A DNA stretch of 41,029 nt from an uncultured Christensenella sp. (GCA_910577995.1 CAJTND010000011.1:1-41029); one strand, 5' to 3'. Shown: positions 31,595-40,487, counted from the first letter of the stretch. Translations and numbers: made by a program. The notes: generated by a model not told the origin, from the letters alone.

Positions 31595-33418
31595 CTATAC
31601 TTGCTCGCAGATATACAGCTCGGACAGCGCGCGCGTGTACGCGACGTATTTTTCGGTCTCGGTCAGCCTGCCGCAAGCATAGACGCGCTCGTACTCCATG
31701 CCCTTAGCCTGCGCAACGGTGTACAGCATGCTTTCGGGCACGTCCGCAAGCGCGCGCGCCGCGTCCTCGTCCGACGACGAATAAATAAAAGCAACGCGGT
31801 CGTCGCCGCAGTCGCGCTCTCGAACGAGCGCCGCGGCAAGCTCGGCGCGGTCTATCTTGCCGACCGTTCCGCCTTCAAGCCCGAGCGACGTTACGTCCAT
31901 GCCGAGCAGTCCGTTGACGTAAGCGGTTATCTCGCGCGCGTTGCGGTAGTTCTCGTTGAGCGAGTAGTGCCCGGCGTTTTTCCACAGCCTGTCGAGCTTG
32001 GCGAAATCGCCTATACCGCGTTTCTTATCGAGCTGTTGGTTCTCGTCGCCGTACACGTTGACCGTCGAGCGCGTCAGCTCGGCAAGCAGCTTATACTCGT
32101 TGAAGAAGTAATCCTGCCCCTCGTCGATGAACAGCGCGCCTTCATACTCGGGCTTGCCGAGAATATAGCAGTACGCCGTCAGCAGGAGGTATAGCCGCGC
32201 CTTGGTAAGCCCGTCGCCGAGCGGCGGCAGGAATTTCAGCTTTTCGAGCGATACCGACACGGCGGGAGCTTTCGGCTTGTCCGACGGCTGACCCCAGACC
32301 GCGTCGCGCTCGTACCTCGCAAGATCGGCGCGGTACAGCGCGAGCCGCTCGTAATAACTGCGCTTGACGGGCGCGAGCGCAGCGACGAGCTTTCTCTTTA
32401 TATCGTCGCCGTAGACCGCGACCGCGGACTTTGCGTCGAGCGTTTCGTCGCCGACGGGCTCTGCGTCCGAAAGCCGCTTGCGCTCGCTCGCGCGTATGCC
32501 GCGGAGCGAAAGTATCAGCTCGCGGTACAGCTCGGGCATGGTGACGCGCCGCGCCGCGTTTATCATAAGATCGTCGACGACGGGCTGGATATGCTCGATG
32601 TACCGCTTGCCGGGCGCGATGACCGTCGCATTGTTCAGATCGAGCTTGTTATTGAACGAAAGATATTCGAGCCGTTGCAGAAGTATCATCGTCTTGCCGC
32701 AGCCGGCGCAACCGCGCACGACGCAGTTCTCGTCGGCAGGGCGCGTTATGATCGCGTTCTGATTGGCTTGGATGGTCGGGATTATGTCGGTAAGACGCTT
32801 GTCGCCGCGCTTTTTTTCCAGCATGTGCGCGAGGAACTTGTCGTAGACGACGCCGCCGCTCTCCTTGGAATAATCCTGAAATACCGCCGTGAGCTTGCCG
32901 TCGCGTATGTCGAACTTGCGCCTGAAAATCACCTCGTACCGATAACCGCCGTACTCTATCTCGCCGTTCTCGAACCTGTCGTATACGCGGTTGCCGAGCG
33001 GCGAATTATGCGAGTATACTATTATCCTGTCCTTGTAGAAAACGACGTGCGCGCCGACGTAGATATCGGGATCGTCGAGCGGCTCGGTGTCGAACTCGAG
33101 CTTGCGCGCCTTTATCATCGACGGCGTGTCGTCGTAATCGCACGCGCCTATCTGCCTCAGCTTCATGCGCGCGAAGTACGGCGTGCCGAGGCTCTGCCGC
33201 AACAGCCGCGCCGCATACAACCGCTCGTCGTGACGGAACTTGTCTGTGCGGAATTCCTCGACCGACTGATCGTCGTAGATGTCGACGCCGCGCAGCTCGA
33301 AACCGTCGTTTTCGAGCAGCCGTATCTGCTCGTGCATCATCGTGATGACGCGCTCGAGGTGCGCCGCTTCCTCGGCTATCTCCTCGGCGTTGAAATTATC
33401 GCTTTCCGTAAATACCAT
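31595..33418 (-). CDS. HelD-like superfamily 1 helicase
   Basis: A 607-residue UvrD/Rep-type motor. An N-terminal helical region (about 5-90, coiled-coil-like) precedes a beta-rich segment, then the motif IPTIQANQNAIITRPADE and the Walker A GCAGCGKT (236-243). Motif II is FIDEGQD, motif III VYGDENQQL, motif IV LNENYRN, and motifs V/VI TVAQAKGMEYERV and YVAYTRA. The NxxQ-before-Walker-A arrangement and N-terminal helices resemble HelD, which recycles stalled RNA polymerase; it is shorter than the Bacillus protein of about 770 residues. Helicase IV-type repair is the alternative. I chose the ATG at 33418, which follows a TACAAT box by 7 nt (leaderless); the ATG at 33427 overlaps the -10 box. 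Confidence 0.9.
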   Translation of the reverse strand: MVFTESDNFNAEEIAEEAAHLERVITMMHEQIRLLENDGFELRGVDIYDDQSVEEFRTDKFRHDERLYAARLLRQSLGTPYFARMKLRQIGACDYDDTPSMIKARKLEFDTEPLDDPDIYVGAHVVFYKDRIIVYSHNSPLGNRVYDRFENGEIEYGGYRYEVIFRRKFDIRDGKLTAVFQDYSKESGGVVYDKFLAHMLEKKRGDKRLTDIIPTIQANQNAIITRPADENCVVRGCAGCGKTMILLQRLEYLSFNNKLDLNNATVIAPGKRYIEHIQPVVDDLMINAARRVTMPELYRELILSLRGIRASERKRLSDAEPVGDETLDAKSAVAVYGDDIKRKLVAALAPVKRSYYERLALYRADLARYERDAVWGQPSDKPKAPAVSVSLEKLKFLPPLGDGLTKARLYLLLTAYCYILGKPEYEGALFIDEGQDYFFNEYKLLAELTRSTVNVYGDENQQLDKKRGIGDFAKLDRLWKNAGHYSLNENYRNAREITAYVNGLLGMDVTSLGLEGGTVGKIDRAELAAALVRERDCGDDRVAFIYSSSDEDAARALADVPESMLYTVAQAKGMEYERVYACGRLTETEKYVAYTRALSELYICEQV

Positions 33419-33425
33419 AAATATC

Positions 33426-33454
33426 ATTGTAGCATTAAACCGCACCGAAAGCAA
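33426..33454 (-). promoter_or_regulatory. Promoter of the helD-like gene (predicted leaderless)
   Basis: On the minus strand, TTGCTT (33449-33454), a 17-nt spacer and TACAAT (33426-33431), then 7 nt to the ATG. Its -35 half lies within an inverted repeat that also follows the ZIP transporter gene. Confidence 0.65.
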
Positions 33455-33476
33455 GAACTTTCGATGCGGTATTTTT
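33439..33476. terminator. Hairpin after the ZIP transporter gene, overlapping the helD-like promoter
   Basis: ACCGCACCGAAAG (33439-33451), loop CAAGAA, CTTTCGATGCGGT (33458-33470): a 13-bp stem with one mismatch. On the plus strand it is followed by ATTTTTT; on the minus strand, the direction of the ZIP gene, only by TTTAAT. It probably ends the ZIP transcript and blocks antisense reading. Confidence 0.6.
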
Positions 33477-33495
33477 TCGGCAGGTCGCTCGGAGC

Positions 33496-34317
33496 TTAAA
33501 CGAACAGCATAAGACTGATCGCCATCACCGCCATGCCGCATACGAGCCCGTACACCGCCTTGTAATGACCGTATTCGAGCGCGCTCGGCAACAGCTCGTC
33601 GAGCGCGATAAATACCATGATGCCTGCGACCGCGCCGTACACCGCGCCGAAAACGGTATCCGTCATGAACGGTGTGAGCGCGACCCAGCCGAGCAGCGCG
33701 CCGACGGGCTCGGCAAGCCCCGACAACAGCGAGTACAAAAAAGCTTTTGCGCGCGAACCCGTCGCACGGTAAACGGGCACGGACACCGCAATGCCCTCGG
33801 GGATATTGTGTATAGCTATCGCGACGACTATCGGCACTGCGAGGCTCGGCTCGCCGAGCGCGGAAACGAACGTCGCAAGCCCCTCGGGGAAGTTATGTAT
33901 AGCGATAGCGACGGCGGTAAGTACGCCCGCGCGCTTTAAGTCCCGCACCGTGCTTTCGGCATCGCAGGCGCGCTTATCCAAAAGCTCCGCTCCGCCCTTT
34001 TCGAGTTCGCTTTCGAGTATGCTCTCGCCCGACGGTATCAACCGCTCGATTAGCGCGATGAACAGCATGCCGCAAAAGAACGCGCCTACCGCCGCCCAGC
34101 CGCCCGCCTTTTCGCCTAGCGCCGCATCTAACAGACCGCGCGAGGAATCGAACATCTCCGCCATCGAAACGTACAGCATCACGCCCGCCGAAAACCCGAG
34201 CGAAATGCCGAGAAAGGTCTTGTTTTCGCGCCGAACGAAGAAAGCGACGCAACTGCCGATGCCCGTCGCAAGCCCCGCGAGCACGCTCATCAAAAATGCT
34301 ATCGCGCCGTTGCTCAT
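33496..34317 (-). CDS. ZIP-family metal transporter (ZupT-like)
   Basis: A 273-residue membrane protein with about eight helices importing zinc or other divalent metals. The two metal-site helices carry HNFPEGLATF and HNIPEGIAVSVPV, the ZIP hallmark. A cytoplasmic loop of about 35 residues (ESELEKGGAELLDKRACDAE) separates helices 3 and 4. I start at MSNGAIAF, where family similarity begins; an upstream ATG at 34440 would precede the promoter. GAGG sits 13 nt upstream, slightly far. It appears to be a single-gene unit. Confidence 0.93.
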   Translation of the reverse strand: MSNGAIAFLMSVLAGLATGIGSCVAFFVRRENKTFLGISLGFSAGVMLYVSMAEMFDSSRGLLDAALGEKAGGWAAVGAFFCGMLFIALIERLIPSGESILESELEKGGAELLDKRACDAESTVRDLKRAGVLTAVAIAIHNFPEGLATFVSALGEPSLAVPIVVAIAIHNIPEGIAVSVPVYRATGSRAKAFLYSLLSGLAEPVGALLGWVALTPFMTDTVFGAVYGAVAGIMVFIALDELLPSALEYGHYKAVYGLVCGMAVMAISLMLFV

Positions 34318-34340
34318 TTTTCTATAATGTACCTCTTTTC

Positions 34341-34370
34341 GGTATATGAGCATCCGACGTTTGTTGTTAA
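34341..34370 (-). promoter_or_regulatory. Promoter of the ZIP transporter gene
   Basis: On the minus strand, TTAACA (34365-34370), an 18-nt spacer and TATACC (34341-34346), then a leader of 23 nt with GAGG. Confidence 0.55.
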
Positions 34371-34385
34371 GGATTATTACGGGCA

Positions 34386-34416
34386 CAAAAAAAGCGTCGC
34401 TGTAACGCGGCGCTTT
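34386..34416 (-). terminator. Terminator of the M3 peptidase gene
   Basis: On the minus strand, AAAGCGCCGC-gttaca-GCGACGCTTT (one mismatch) is followed by TTTTTG. It lies 16 bases after the peptidase stop. Confidence 0.85.
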
Positions 34417-34432
34417 ATAAACGGTTTTCGTA

Positions 34433-36124
34433 TCATTCAAGCTCGAGGATATGCTCGGTGACTTGCTTGCAGAGCTTTTTGAGCGCGCCCTTGTCGAACG
34501 GGCTCATCAGCCCGGCTTCGTGCGCAAGCGTGTCGATAGTCTTTGTCCCGCCCTTTTCGACGAGTTTGAGATATCTGTCGAGCGCGTCGGCATAGTCTGT
34601 CGACGCGAGCTCGCCGAACTGCAAGGCAAGGCAGGTCGAAAGACAGTAGTCTATATAATAGAACGGAACTTCGTAGATATGGCTTTGATACTGCCACCTT
34701 CCGCCGTCCTCGATGTACGGCACGCCCGACATATCGAGGTACGGGCGGAACTGCTTTTCGAGGTCGAGCCACAGCGCTTTGCGCTCGGCTGGCGTCATTT
34801 CGGGCGATCTATAGACAAGCTCTTGGAAGTAGTCGACTATCACGCCGTAAGGCAAAAAGTTGAACGCGTCGAATATCTGCTGATACGTCGCCTCGTCCGC
34901 ACGGTCGCCGTAGAACTTGGCGTTGTAACGATTGCAAAGCGCTTCCATGCCCATGGAATGAGTTTCCGCGGTCTCCATGCTCCCGACAAAAAGATCGCGG
35001 TCTATCTTGTTGGCGGCGGCGCGCTCGAAAGCGTAAGCATGACCGAGCTCGTGCGTGAGCACGCCCACGTCGTCCATCGTGCCGTTGAAGTTGGCGAATA
35101 TGAACGGCTGACCGTAGCCGTAGATCATTTCCGCATAGCCGCCGCACTCCTTGCCGTCGCGCGCGATATAGTCTATCGCCTCCGCGTCGCACATGCTCTT
35201 AAAGAACTTGCCGAGCTCGGGGCGCATCTCATCGTACATCGACTGCGCCGCCGCGATGAGCTGTTCCGCCGTGCCGACGGGATCGATATTGCCGCCGACT
35301 ATGTAGTTGTCGTTATCGTAGATATAGGTCTTATCCCAACCGTGCTTTTTGCACAGCGCCGCTTTGAGCTTGACGAGCGCGGGCACAACGTCATTAAGAA
35401 CGGACTCGCGGAACACCGCTATTTCCTTTCTGCCGTAGCCGATATGCCCCATGCGAAGATCGCCCATTTCGACGTAATCGGCAAACCCCATCTTTTTCGC
35501 CATGCGCGTGCGGATCCCGACGAGCTTATCGTAATATCCGTCGAGCTTGTCGGAAACGCTCGCGAGCGTCTCGCCTATCACGGAAAAAGCTTTTTTGCGC
35601 ACCTCGCGGTCGGCGTCCTTGGCGATACCGCGCATCTCGCCTATCGTCACGGTGCCGCCGTTCCAGGGAAATTTGAGCTCCGCGAGCAGTCGCGCATAAT
35701 CGGTGCTTATCTTGTTCTCCTCGACGCAGTCGTCGATTATCTTATCGTCCATGACGCGCACCGCCGCTTCCATGTTCATTATGATAAGCGGATTGACGAG
35801 CTTTTTGAACGCGCCGTAATGCGCGGACGCCATAAGCGCCTTGTTGAACGCCGTCAGGCGCGCCGACAGCGACGGCATGGTCTCGTTGTAGTAGTCCTTT
35901 TCTTTGGAATAAAATTCGTCGCGGACGTTGAGCGAGTTGCGTATCGCCGCGAGCGACGACATCGTAAAGCACTCGTCGAGCTTGGCGTTAAGCTCCGCGC
36001 GGATGCTTACAAGCTCCTCCGCGCTATTCGCCGCGGCGGCGCGCGCCGTGCACGATGCGATAAATTCCGACGCTTTTTCCACGTCGATACGTTCGTACTT
36101 TAAGTCTTTTACCTTGACTGCCAT
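34433..36124 (-). CDS. pepF: M3-family oligoendopeptidase (PepF-like)
   Basis: A 563-residue cytosolic zinc metallopeptidase cleaving short peptides. The zinc site HELGH is at 358-362 (VLTHELGHAYAFE) and the third-ligand Glu lies about 25 residues on, in METAETHSMGMEAL. Also typical are NFNGTMDDVGVLTHE and the C-terminal SCLALQFGELAS-like helix region with YYIDYCLSTCLALQ. Length is close to PepF relatives. GAGGAGG sits 8 nt before the ATG. It follows the GH13 gene by 49 bases with no terminator, so the two may share a transcript. Confidence 0.93.
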   Translation of the reverse strand: MAVKVKDLKYERIDVEKASEFIASCTARAAAANSAEELVSIRAELNAKLDECFTMSSLAAIRNSLNVRDEFYSKEKDYYNETMPSLSARLTAFNKALMASAHYGAFKKLVNPLIIMNMEAAVRVMDDKIIDDCVEENKISTDYARLLAELKFPWNGGTVTIGEMRGIAKDADREVRKKAFSVIGETLASVSDKLDGYYDKLVGIRTRMAKKMGFADYVEMGDLRMGHIGYGRKEIAVFRESVLNDVVPALVKLKAALCKKHGWDKTYIYDNDNYIVGGNIDPVGTAEQLIAAAQSMYDEMRPELGKFFKSMCDAEAIDYIARDGKECGGYAEMIYGYGQPFIFANFNGTMDDVGVLTHELGHAYAFERAAANKIDRDLFVGSMETAETHSMGMEALCNRYNAKFYGDRADEATYQQIFDAFNFLPYGVIVDYFQELVYRSPEMTPAERKALWLDLEKQFRPYLDMSGVPYIEDGGRWQYQSHIYEVPFYYIDYCLSTCLALQFGELASTDYADALDRYLKLVEKGGTKTIDTLAHEAGLMSPFDKGALKKLCKQVTEHILELE

Positions 36125-36173
36125 ATATTACGATCCTCCTCGGGATATCTTGATTTTTTGCCGTCCGCCGAGC

Positions 36174-37715
36174 TTACTTCAGCTCGAACACGGTGAACGA
36201 GAGCGGCGCGCATTCGATACCCGTCTTTTTGGGCTTTGCCGCCTTGCCGACCGCGTACACCGCCGCCGTCTTGGTCGGGATATCGACGGGCGCTACCGCC
36301 TTGACTTTCAGCGGATTGACGACGCAGAGCAGGTTGCCGCGCTTGTAGCACAGCGGCTCGCTGCCCTTGGCGTGAACGAACTCCAACCCGCGGCTCATAA
36401 GCTGTTTATAGTTTTTGCGGAACTCGAACAAGCCCCTGAGCGCGTTCAACAGCGACTTCTTGTCGCGCTCCTGCGCCGCGGCGTTCACCGCCTTGTCTAT
36501 CTCCGTCGGCAGGAATGTCTTTTCCGCATCGGAGAAGCCCGCGTTGTTTTCCGTGCTCCACTGCATGGGCGTACGCGAGCCCGTCCGCGCGAACCCGCAC
36601 TCGACCGAGGGCAGGTCCTTGACGTACTTCATGCCTATTTCGTCGCCGTAGTAGAGAAACGGCACGCAAGGCAGAGTGAACAGCGTCGCGTATATCAGTT
36701 TGAGCTGTTCGTGCGTATAGAACGGCGCGAGCCGCGGCGTGTCGTGGTTACAGCTTATAACGGCGATATAACCGTCCGCGTCCTTTACGGCGTCGTGCCA
36801 TTCGGAAAAACCCTTAGCAAAAGCCGCCGCGTCGCCGCCGCCCTCCGCGTCGAAATAACTCTTTTTGCCGCACTCCTCGGCGCGCACCAAAAGGTTGTAC
36901 GGGTTGCCGTGGTGATCGAGCATAAAGTCGGCATGGAATCCCGCGCGCACCGCCTGCGGATTCGACCACTCGGACACGAGCACCGCATCGGGATAGTCCT
37001 TGTCGAGCATCTTGCGTATATCGCGCCATATCTCGCTCGTAGCGGGCTTGTCGCCGCTGTCGCCGTCGTTCTTGACGAGCGAATCTGCCATATCCACACG
37101 GAACCCGTCGACGCCGCGATCGAGCCAGAACCTTATTACCTTTTTGAGCCACTCGCGGGTCTTGAGCGCCGCTTCGGACTTGTACGACGCCTGCCAGGAC
37201 GGATCGTCCACGCGGTTGAAGCCGTAGTTGAGCGCAGGCTGCGTCGAAAAGAAGTTTACTATATAATTGCCCTTGCGGTCGTGCCTGCCCGATATCGCCT
37301 TGAAGCCCTCGGGAAAATCCCACTCGTTGTTCGTCCAGATAAACCTATCCGAAAGCTCGTTAGGCGTCGGCTCGGCGCTGCGCAGAAAGTCCGCGTTCTG
37401 CTCGGACGTGTGCCCGGGCACGAGGTCGAGTATGACCTTTATCCCCTTGGCGTGCGCCGACTTGACGAGCTCGTCAAAGTCCTCTTCGCTGCCGAACCGC
37501 TCCGACACCTTAAAGTAATCGCGCACGTCGTAACCGCCGTCCATGAACGGCGAATCGTACATCGGATTGAGCCATAACGCGTTACAGCCTATCGACTTGA
37601 TATAAGCGAGCTTTTCGGTAATGCCCTTGAAGTCGCCGTAGCCGTCGCCGTTGTTGTCTTTATACGAATTGGGGTATATCTCGTAGAATACCGCCGACTT
37701 TAACCAGGTAGTCAT
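36174..37715 (-). CDS. GH13 alpha-glucosidase / alpha-amylase-family enzyme
   Basis: A 513-residue cytosolic glycoside hydrolase with no signal peptide. The TIM-barrel motifs are ordered as in GH13: LWLNPMY, then DLVPGHTS (97-104, where the usual Asn before His is Gly), GVDGFRVDMAD with nucleophile Asp208, VLVSEW with acid-base Glu249, and SCNHDTPR with His324 and Asp325. A C-terminal beta domain follows from about 430. The similarity is nearest to oligo-glucosidases acting on alpha-1,4 or 1,6 bonds of imported sugars; exact specificity cannot be read. AGGAGAG precedes the ATG. It sits between the Wzz-like gene (57 bases upstream) and pepF. Confidence 0.93.
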   Translation of the reverse strand: MTTWLKSAVFYEIYPNSYKDNNGDGYGDFKGITEKLAYIKSIGCNALWLNPMYDSPFMDGGYDVRDYFKVSERFGSEEDFDELVKSAHAKGIKVILDLVPGHTSEQNADFLRSAEPTPNELSDRFIWTNNEWDFPEGFKAISGRHDRKGNYIVNFFSTQPALNYGFNRVDDPSWQASYKSEAALKTREWLKKVIRFWLDRGVDGFRVDMADSLVKNDGDSGDKPATSEIWRDIRKMLDKDYPDAVLVSEWSNPQAVRAGFHADFMLDHHGNPYNLLVRAEECGKKSYFDAEGGGDAAAFAKGFSEWHDAVKDADGYIAVISCNHDTPRLAPFYTHEQLKLIYATLFTLPCVPFLYYGDEIGMKYVKDLPSVECGFARTGSRTPMQWSTENNAGFSDAEKTFLPTEIDKAVNAAAQERDKKSLLNALRGLFEFRKNYKQLMSRGLEFVHAKGSEPLCYKRGNLLCVVNPLKVKAVAPVDIPTKTAAVYAVGKAAKPKKTGIECAPLSFTVFELK

Positions 37716-37730
37716 GTTCTCTCCTATCGA

Positions 37731-37762
37731 ACGACCGCTTCGCGGTCAGCTCGGCGGTCGTT
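37731..37762 (-). promoter_or_regulatory. Two mutually exclusive hairpins upstream of the GH13 gene
   Basis: On the minus strand, the segment at 37731-37738 (GCGGTCGT) can pair either with the nearer GACCGC (37742-37747, loop GAA) or with the farther ACGACCGC (37755-37762). No T run follows. It may be an intercistronic processing or attenuation structure. Confidence 0.4.
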
Positions 37763-37772
37763 TATCGGTTAT

Positions 37773-39266
37773 TTATTTTTTGGTTTTGCTTTCTTTCTCG
37801 GTCGAGCCGCCGACGTCGGCGACCGTTACCGTATTTTCCGCTTCGGCTTTTTCCGCCGCCGCCTTCTTCGCAGCTTCGGCTCTGTTCGCCTTGACTACGA
37901 ACACCGTTGTAATAATGCAAGCCGCGGCAAACCCGATGAACGCCGCAAGCCCGAAAGCGACTATCATATTGATATTCGAGCTCTTTCTCGTGATGACCGA
38001 CGGCTGGACCTGCCGCACCGCCGACGAAACGAACGTCGTATCGTAGTAATCGGCTATGACGTTGTTGACCTTTTCGTAAAGCTCGGTCGCCGAATTCTCT
38101 ATCGCGGCGATGAGGTTCTCGACAGACTGGACTGCCTCCGCCGTAGCGACGGTCTCGTTGCCGAGCGCGTTTATACGCGCGGTGATGTTGGCGAGCTGCG
38201 ACTGATAATCGAGTTTGAGCAGGTTGTAATTGTTAAGCGTTTTTTGAAGTTCGGTATAATACTCGGAATAAGTGTTGGTCGTCGTCTGACCGCCGTCGGG
38301 GCTTGTCACAGACGTCGTGTTCGGCTTGAACTTGTCTATTTGGTCGGTAAGCGATCTGATATATTCGTCGGTGTTGTCGATAAGCGTCGTGAGATTGGAC
38401 TTGCTCTCGGTGAGCGCGCCGAGCGCGGCGGGCTTGTTCTTCCATACGTTGTTGGAGAGTATAGTCCTGTTGAGCAAGCCGAGGTTTGACTCGATACGTC
38501 CGAGGTCGGTCGCGAGCTGTGCGAAGGTCGTGTTGTACTTGGTCGAAACGAAGTCGCCCGCCTCGTCGCTCATAGTAAGAAGATAATCGGCTACGGGCTT
38601 GATCGTGTCGATGTACTCGTCGTAGATATCGGCGTATTCCATCAGTTCGTTATCAGAGAGCCCGAAAGCGCCCGTCGGGAACATGTTGGTGACGGCAAAA
38701 CGGCTCTTAAAGTCCTCGTAGTAGCTCGATACCACTTTGTCGAGCAGTATCTTCGCCTGCGTGTCGGACAGACCGAGCGCCGACGGCTTGGATATTACGA
38801 TCACGAACCGCGTCGGACGCATGACGTAGGTGCGAAGCCTGTCTATGGCGGACTGCACGCCGTTAGCCGCGTCGTTTACGAGCTTGATATATTCCTCGGT
38901 CTCGACAGACTCGATGCGCATACGCTCGCGGAGCGACGATATATCGGTTATAACGGAATCGAGCTCCGCATCGGCGACCGCCTTGCTGAGCACCGTAGTC
39001 GAAATGATGTTGTCGGAATTGAACGTTCCGCCGTTGGGGTCTTTGCCTTCCTCGATACCTTTATAGATATACTCGATGGAAGTGCGAGCGATCTGCTCGG
39101 TCTTGTATAGAAGCTTAATGGGGAAAACCACCGCTGCGGCTATCAGCACGGCGGCGACGACGCAGACCAGCATCGTTACCCAACCGCGCTTAAAGAACCG
39201 TCCTACCTTTTTGAGCGTAAGACCGTTTTCCTCGTTTTCTTCCTCGTATACATAAGTTTGATCCAT
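37773..39266 (-). CDS. Wzz/chain-length-determinant-like membrane protein
   Basis: A 497-residue protein with an acidic cytoplasmic start (YVYEEENEENGLTLKK), a first membrane helix at about 32-52, and a long extracytoplasmic region of about 370 residues rich in predicted coiled coil (for example ELQKTLNNYNLLKLDYQSQL). A second helix at about 425-450 and a charged Ala/Lys/Glu tail follow. This topology matches Wzz/GumC-type polysaccharide co-polymerases, but no tyrosine-kinase domain or polysaccharide genes are seen. Function in envelope polymer export is therefore a guess. AAAGGAG lies 6 nt before the chosen ATG; an ATG 33 bases upstream lacks such a site. Confidence 0.8.
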   Translation of the reverse strand: MDQTYVYEEENEENGLTLKKVGRFFKRGWVTMLVCVVAAVLIAAAVVFPIKLLYKTEQIARTSIEYIYKGIEEGKDPNGGTFNSDNIISTTVLSKAVADAELDSVITDISSLRERMRIESVETEEYIKLVNDAANGVQSAIDRLRTYVMRPTRFVIVISKPSALGLSDTQAKILLDKVVSSYYEDFKSRFAVTNMFPTGAFGLSDNELMEYADIYDEYIDTIKPVADYLLTMSDEAGDFVSTKYNTTFAQLATDLGRIESNLGLLNRTILSNNVWKNKPAALGALTESKSNLTTLIDNTDEYIRSLTDQIDKFKPNTTSVTSPDGGQTTTNTYSEYYTELQKTLNNYNLLKLDYQSQLANITARINALGNETVATAEAVQSVENLIAAIENSATELYEKVNNVIADYYDTTFVSSAVRQVQPSVITRKSSNINMIVAFGLAAFIGFAAACIITTVFVVKANRAEAAKKAAAEKAEAENTVTVADVGGSTEKESKTKK

Positions 39267-39303
39267 GCTTTTCTCCTTTGGAGCGTGTTTCATATCCATT
39301 TAT

Positions 39304-39332
39304 ATTATAACACTATTGTATACCGAAATCAA
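39304..39332 (-). promoter_or_regulatory. Promoter of the Wzz-like gene
   Basis: On the minus strand, TTGATT (39327-39332), a 17-nt spacer and TATAAT (39304-39309), followed by a leader of about 30 nt with AAAGGAG. Confidence 0.75.
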
Positions 39333-39481
39333 CAAAATTCGTCATTATTTTCGCACACAAGCGCAAAAGCGACGCAGATTGTCGATATCCGACGCATTTA
39401 TACAGTATATACGATGGGCGGATATACGGTTTTTTATACATTCGGTAATAATCCGCGCCCTTTGCGCCGCATACTTACTGT

Positions 39482-40270
39482 ATGAAGACCACGGAAAACA
39501 TAAATAACATCGTAATTGCCGGCGGCTCGTCCGGCATCGGGCTCGCGCTCGTGCAAAAACTGGATGCGGGAAAAAAATCGATAATCAACCTTTCGCGCTC
39601 TGCATGCCCCGTCGCCGGCGTCAAAAACATAATAACCGACCTCTCCGACCCCGACGAGATCGGCGCGGCGTTCGCGCGCATAGACCGCATTGACGCGCTC
39701 GTATACTGCGCCGGCACGTCGCTCGCCGCGCCCGTCGAATACACCGCGACGGAGGACTACCGCAAGCTGTTTGAGGTCAACCTGCTCGGCGCGGCGGAGT
39801 GCGTCAAGCTCGCGATGCCGAAACTGCGCGCGAGCGGCGACGGACGGATAGTGCTCCTCGCCTCGTCGGGCGGCGTCGCGCCCATCGCGTTCGACGCGTT
39901 CTACTCGGCGAGCAAAGCTGCGCTCATCACCTTTGCCGAAGCGCTCAACCTCGAAACGCAGAGCGTGCACGCGACAGCCGTCGTGATAGGCGGAACGAAA
40001 ACGCGTTTCTCGTTCAAGCGCAAGATATACACCGACTGCGGCGATTACGACAAGGACCTCAAAGCCGCCGCCGACAGTCTGATAAAAATGGAACAGACGG
40101 GTTATAACGTCAACCGCGTCGCCGACGGGATAATCAAGGTGCTCGCGAGCGACGCGCCGCCGCCCGCAGTCACTATCGGCATAAAGAACAAAGCACGGCT
40201 CTTGGCGTACAAAATACTGCCGAGCTGCGCCCGCCGCGCCGTACTGCGCTCTGTCTACGGAATAAAATAA
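39482..40270 (+). CDS. Short-chain dehydrogenase/reductase
   Basis: A 262-residue Rossmann-fold oxidoreductase. Seen: the cofactor motif GGSSGIG at about 13-19 (with IVIA before it), LVYCAGT for the NNAG-like strand, catalytic Ser in LLASSGG, and the Tyr-Lys pair in FYSASKAAL. The C-terminus after about 175 is longer and more basic than minimal SDRs and carries the substrate-binding part. Substrate unknown. No clear Shine-Dalgarno sequence or -35 box is visible ahead of the ATG; a CATACT lies 6 nt upstream. It is divergent from the Wzz-like gene and appears to stand alone. Confidence 0.9.
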   Translation: MKTTENINNIVIAGGSSGIGLALVQKLDAGKKSIINLSRSACPVAGVKNIITDLSDPDEIGAAFARIDRIDALVYCAGTSLAAPVEYTATEDYRKLFEVNLLGAAECVKLAMPKLRASGDGRIVLLASSGGVAPIAFDAFYSASKAALITFAEALNLETQSVHATAVVIGGTKTRFSFKRKIYTDCGDYDKDLKAAADSLIKMEQTGYNVNRVADGIIKVLASDAPPPAVTIGIKNKARLLAYKILPSCARRAVLRSVYGIK

Positions 40271-40324
40271 GTGTTTTTTCGCAGCTTGTGCATATGCGCA
40301 CGTGCCGATATGTAGGATTTCACT

Positions 40325-40388
40325 ACCGTAAAGCCCCCTCCGTCCTCGCTATGCTCGGACACCTCACCCAAAAGGGGACGGCGATGTC
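40325..40388. repeat. Solitary right-arm copy of the palindromic repeat
   Basis: CCGTAAAGCCCCCTCC, then the GTCC...GGAC hairpin with a TCGCTATGCTCG loop region, then CTCACCCAAAAGGGGACGG. It is a diverged copy of the right arm seen near 3583-3646 and 40740-40797. Confidence 0.75.
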
Positions 40389-40411
40389 GCTTCACTTGTC
40401 ACACTCGTTTT

Positions 40412-40487
40412 GTCATCCTGAGCGAAGCGAATGATCTCGACCACTTAATCATCGCCAAGGAGACTCTTCGCTTACGCTCAGAGTGAC
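40412..40487. repeat. 76-bp dispersed repeat, copy 1
   Basis: It starts GTCATCCTGAGCGAAGCGAA and ends ACTCTTCGCTTACGCTCAGAGTGAC-like, so the ends are imperfect inverted repeats able to fold into a long hairpin. It has the same length and layout as copy 2. This type of GTCAT-CCTGAGCGAAGCGAA element is widespread in bacterial genomes. Confidence 0.8.

Noticed and set aside
39440..39482. Leaderless start for the SDR gene
   Set aside because: A CATACT lies 6 nt before the ATG but no acceptable -35 hexamer sits 17 nt upstream, so I did not count it among the leaderless set.
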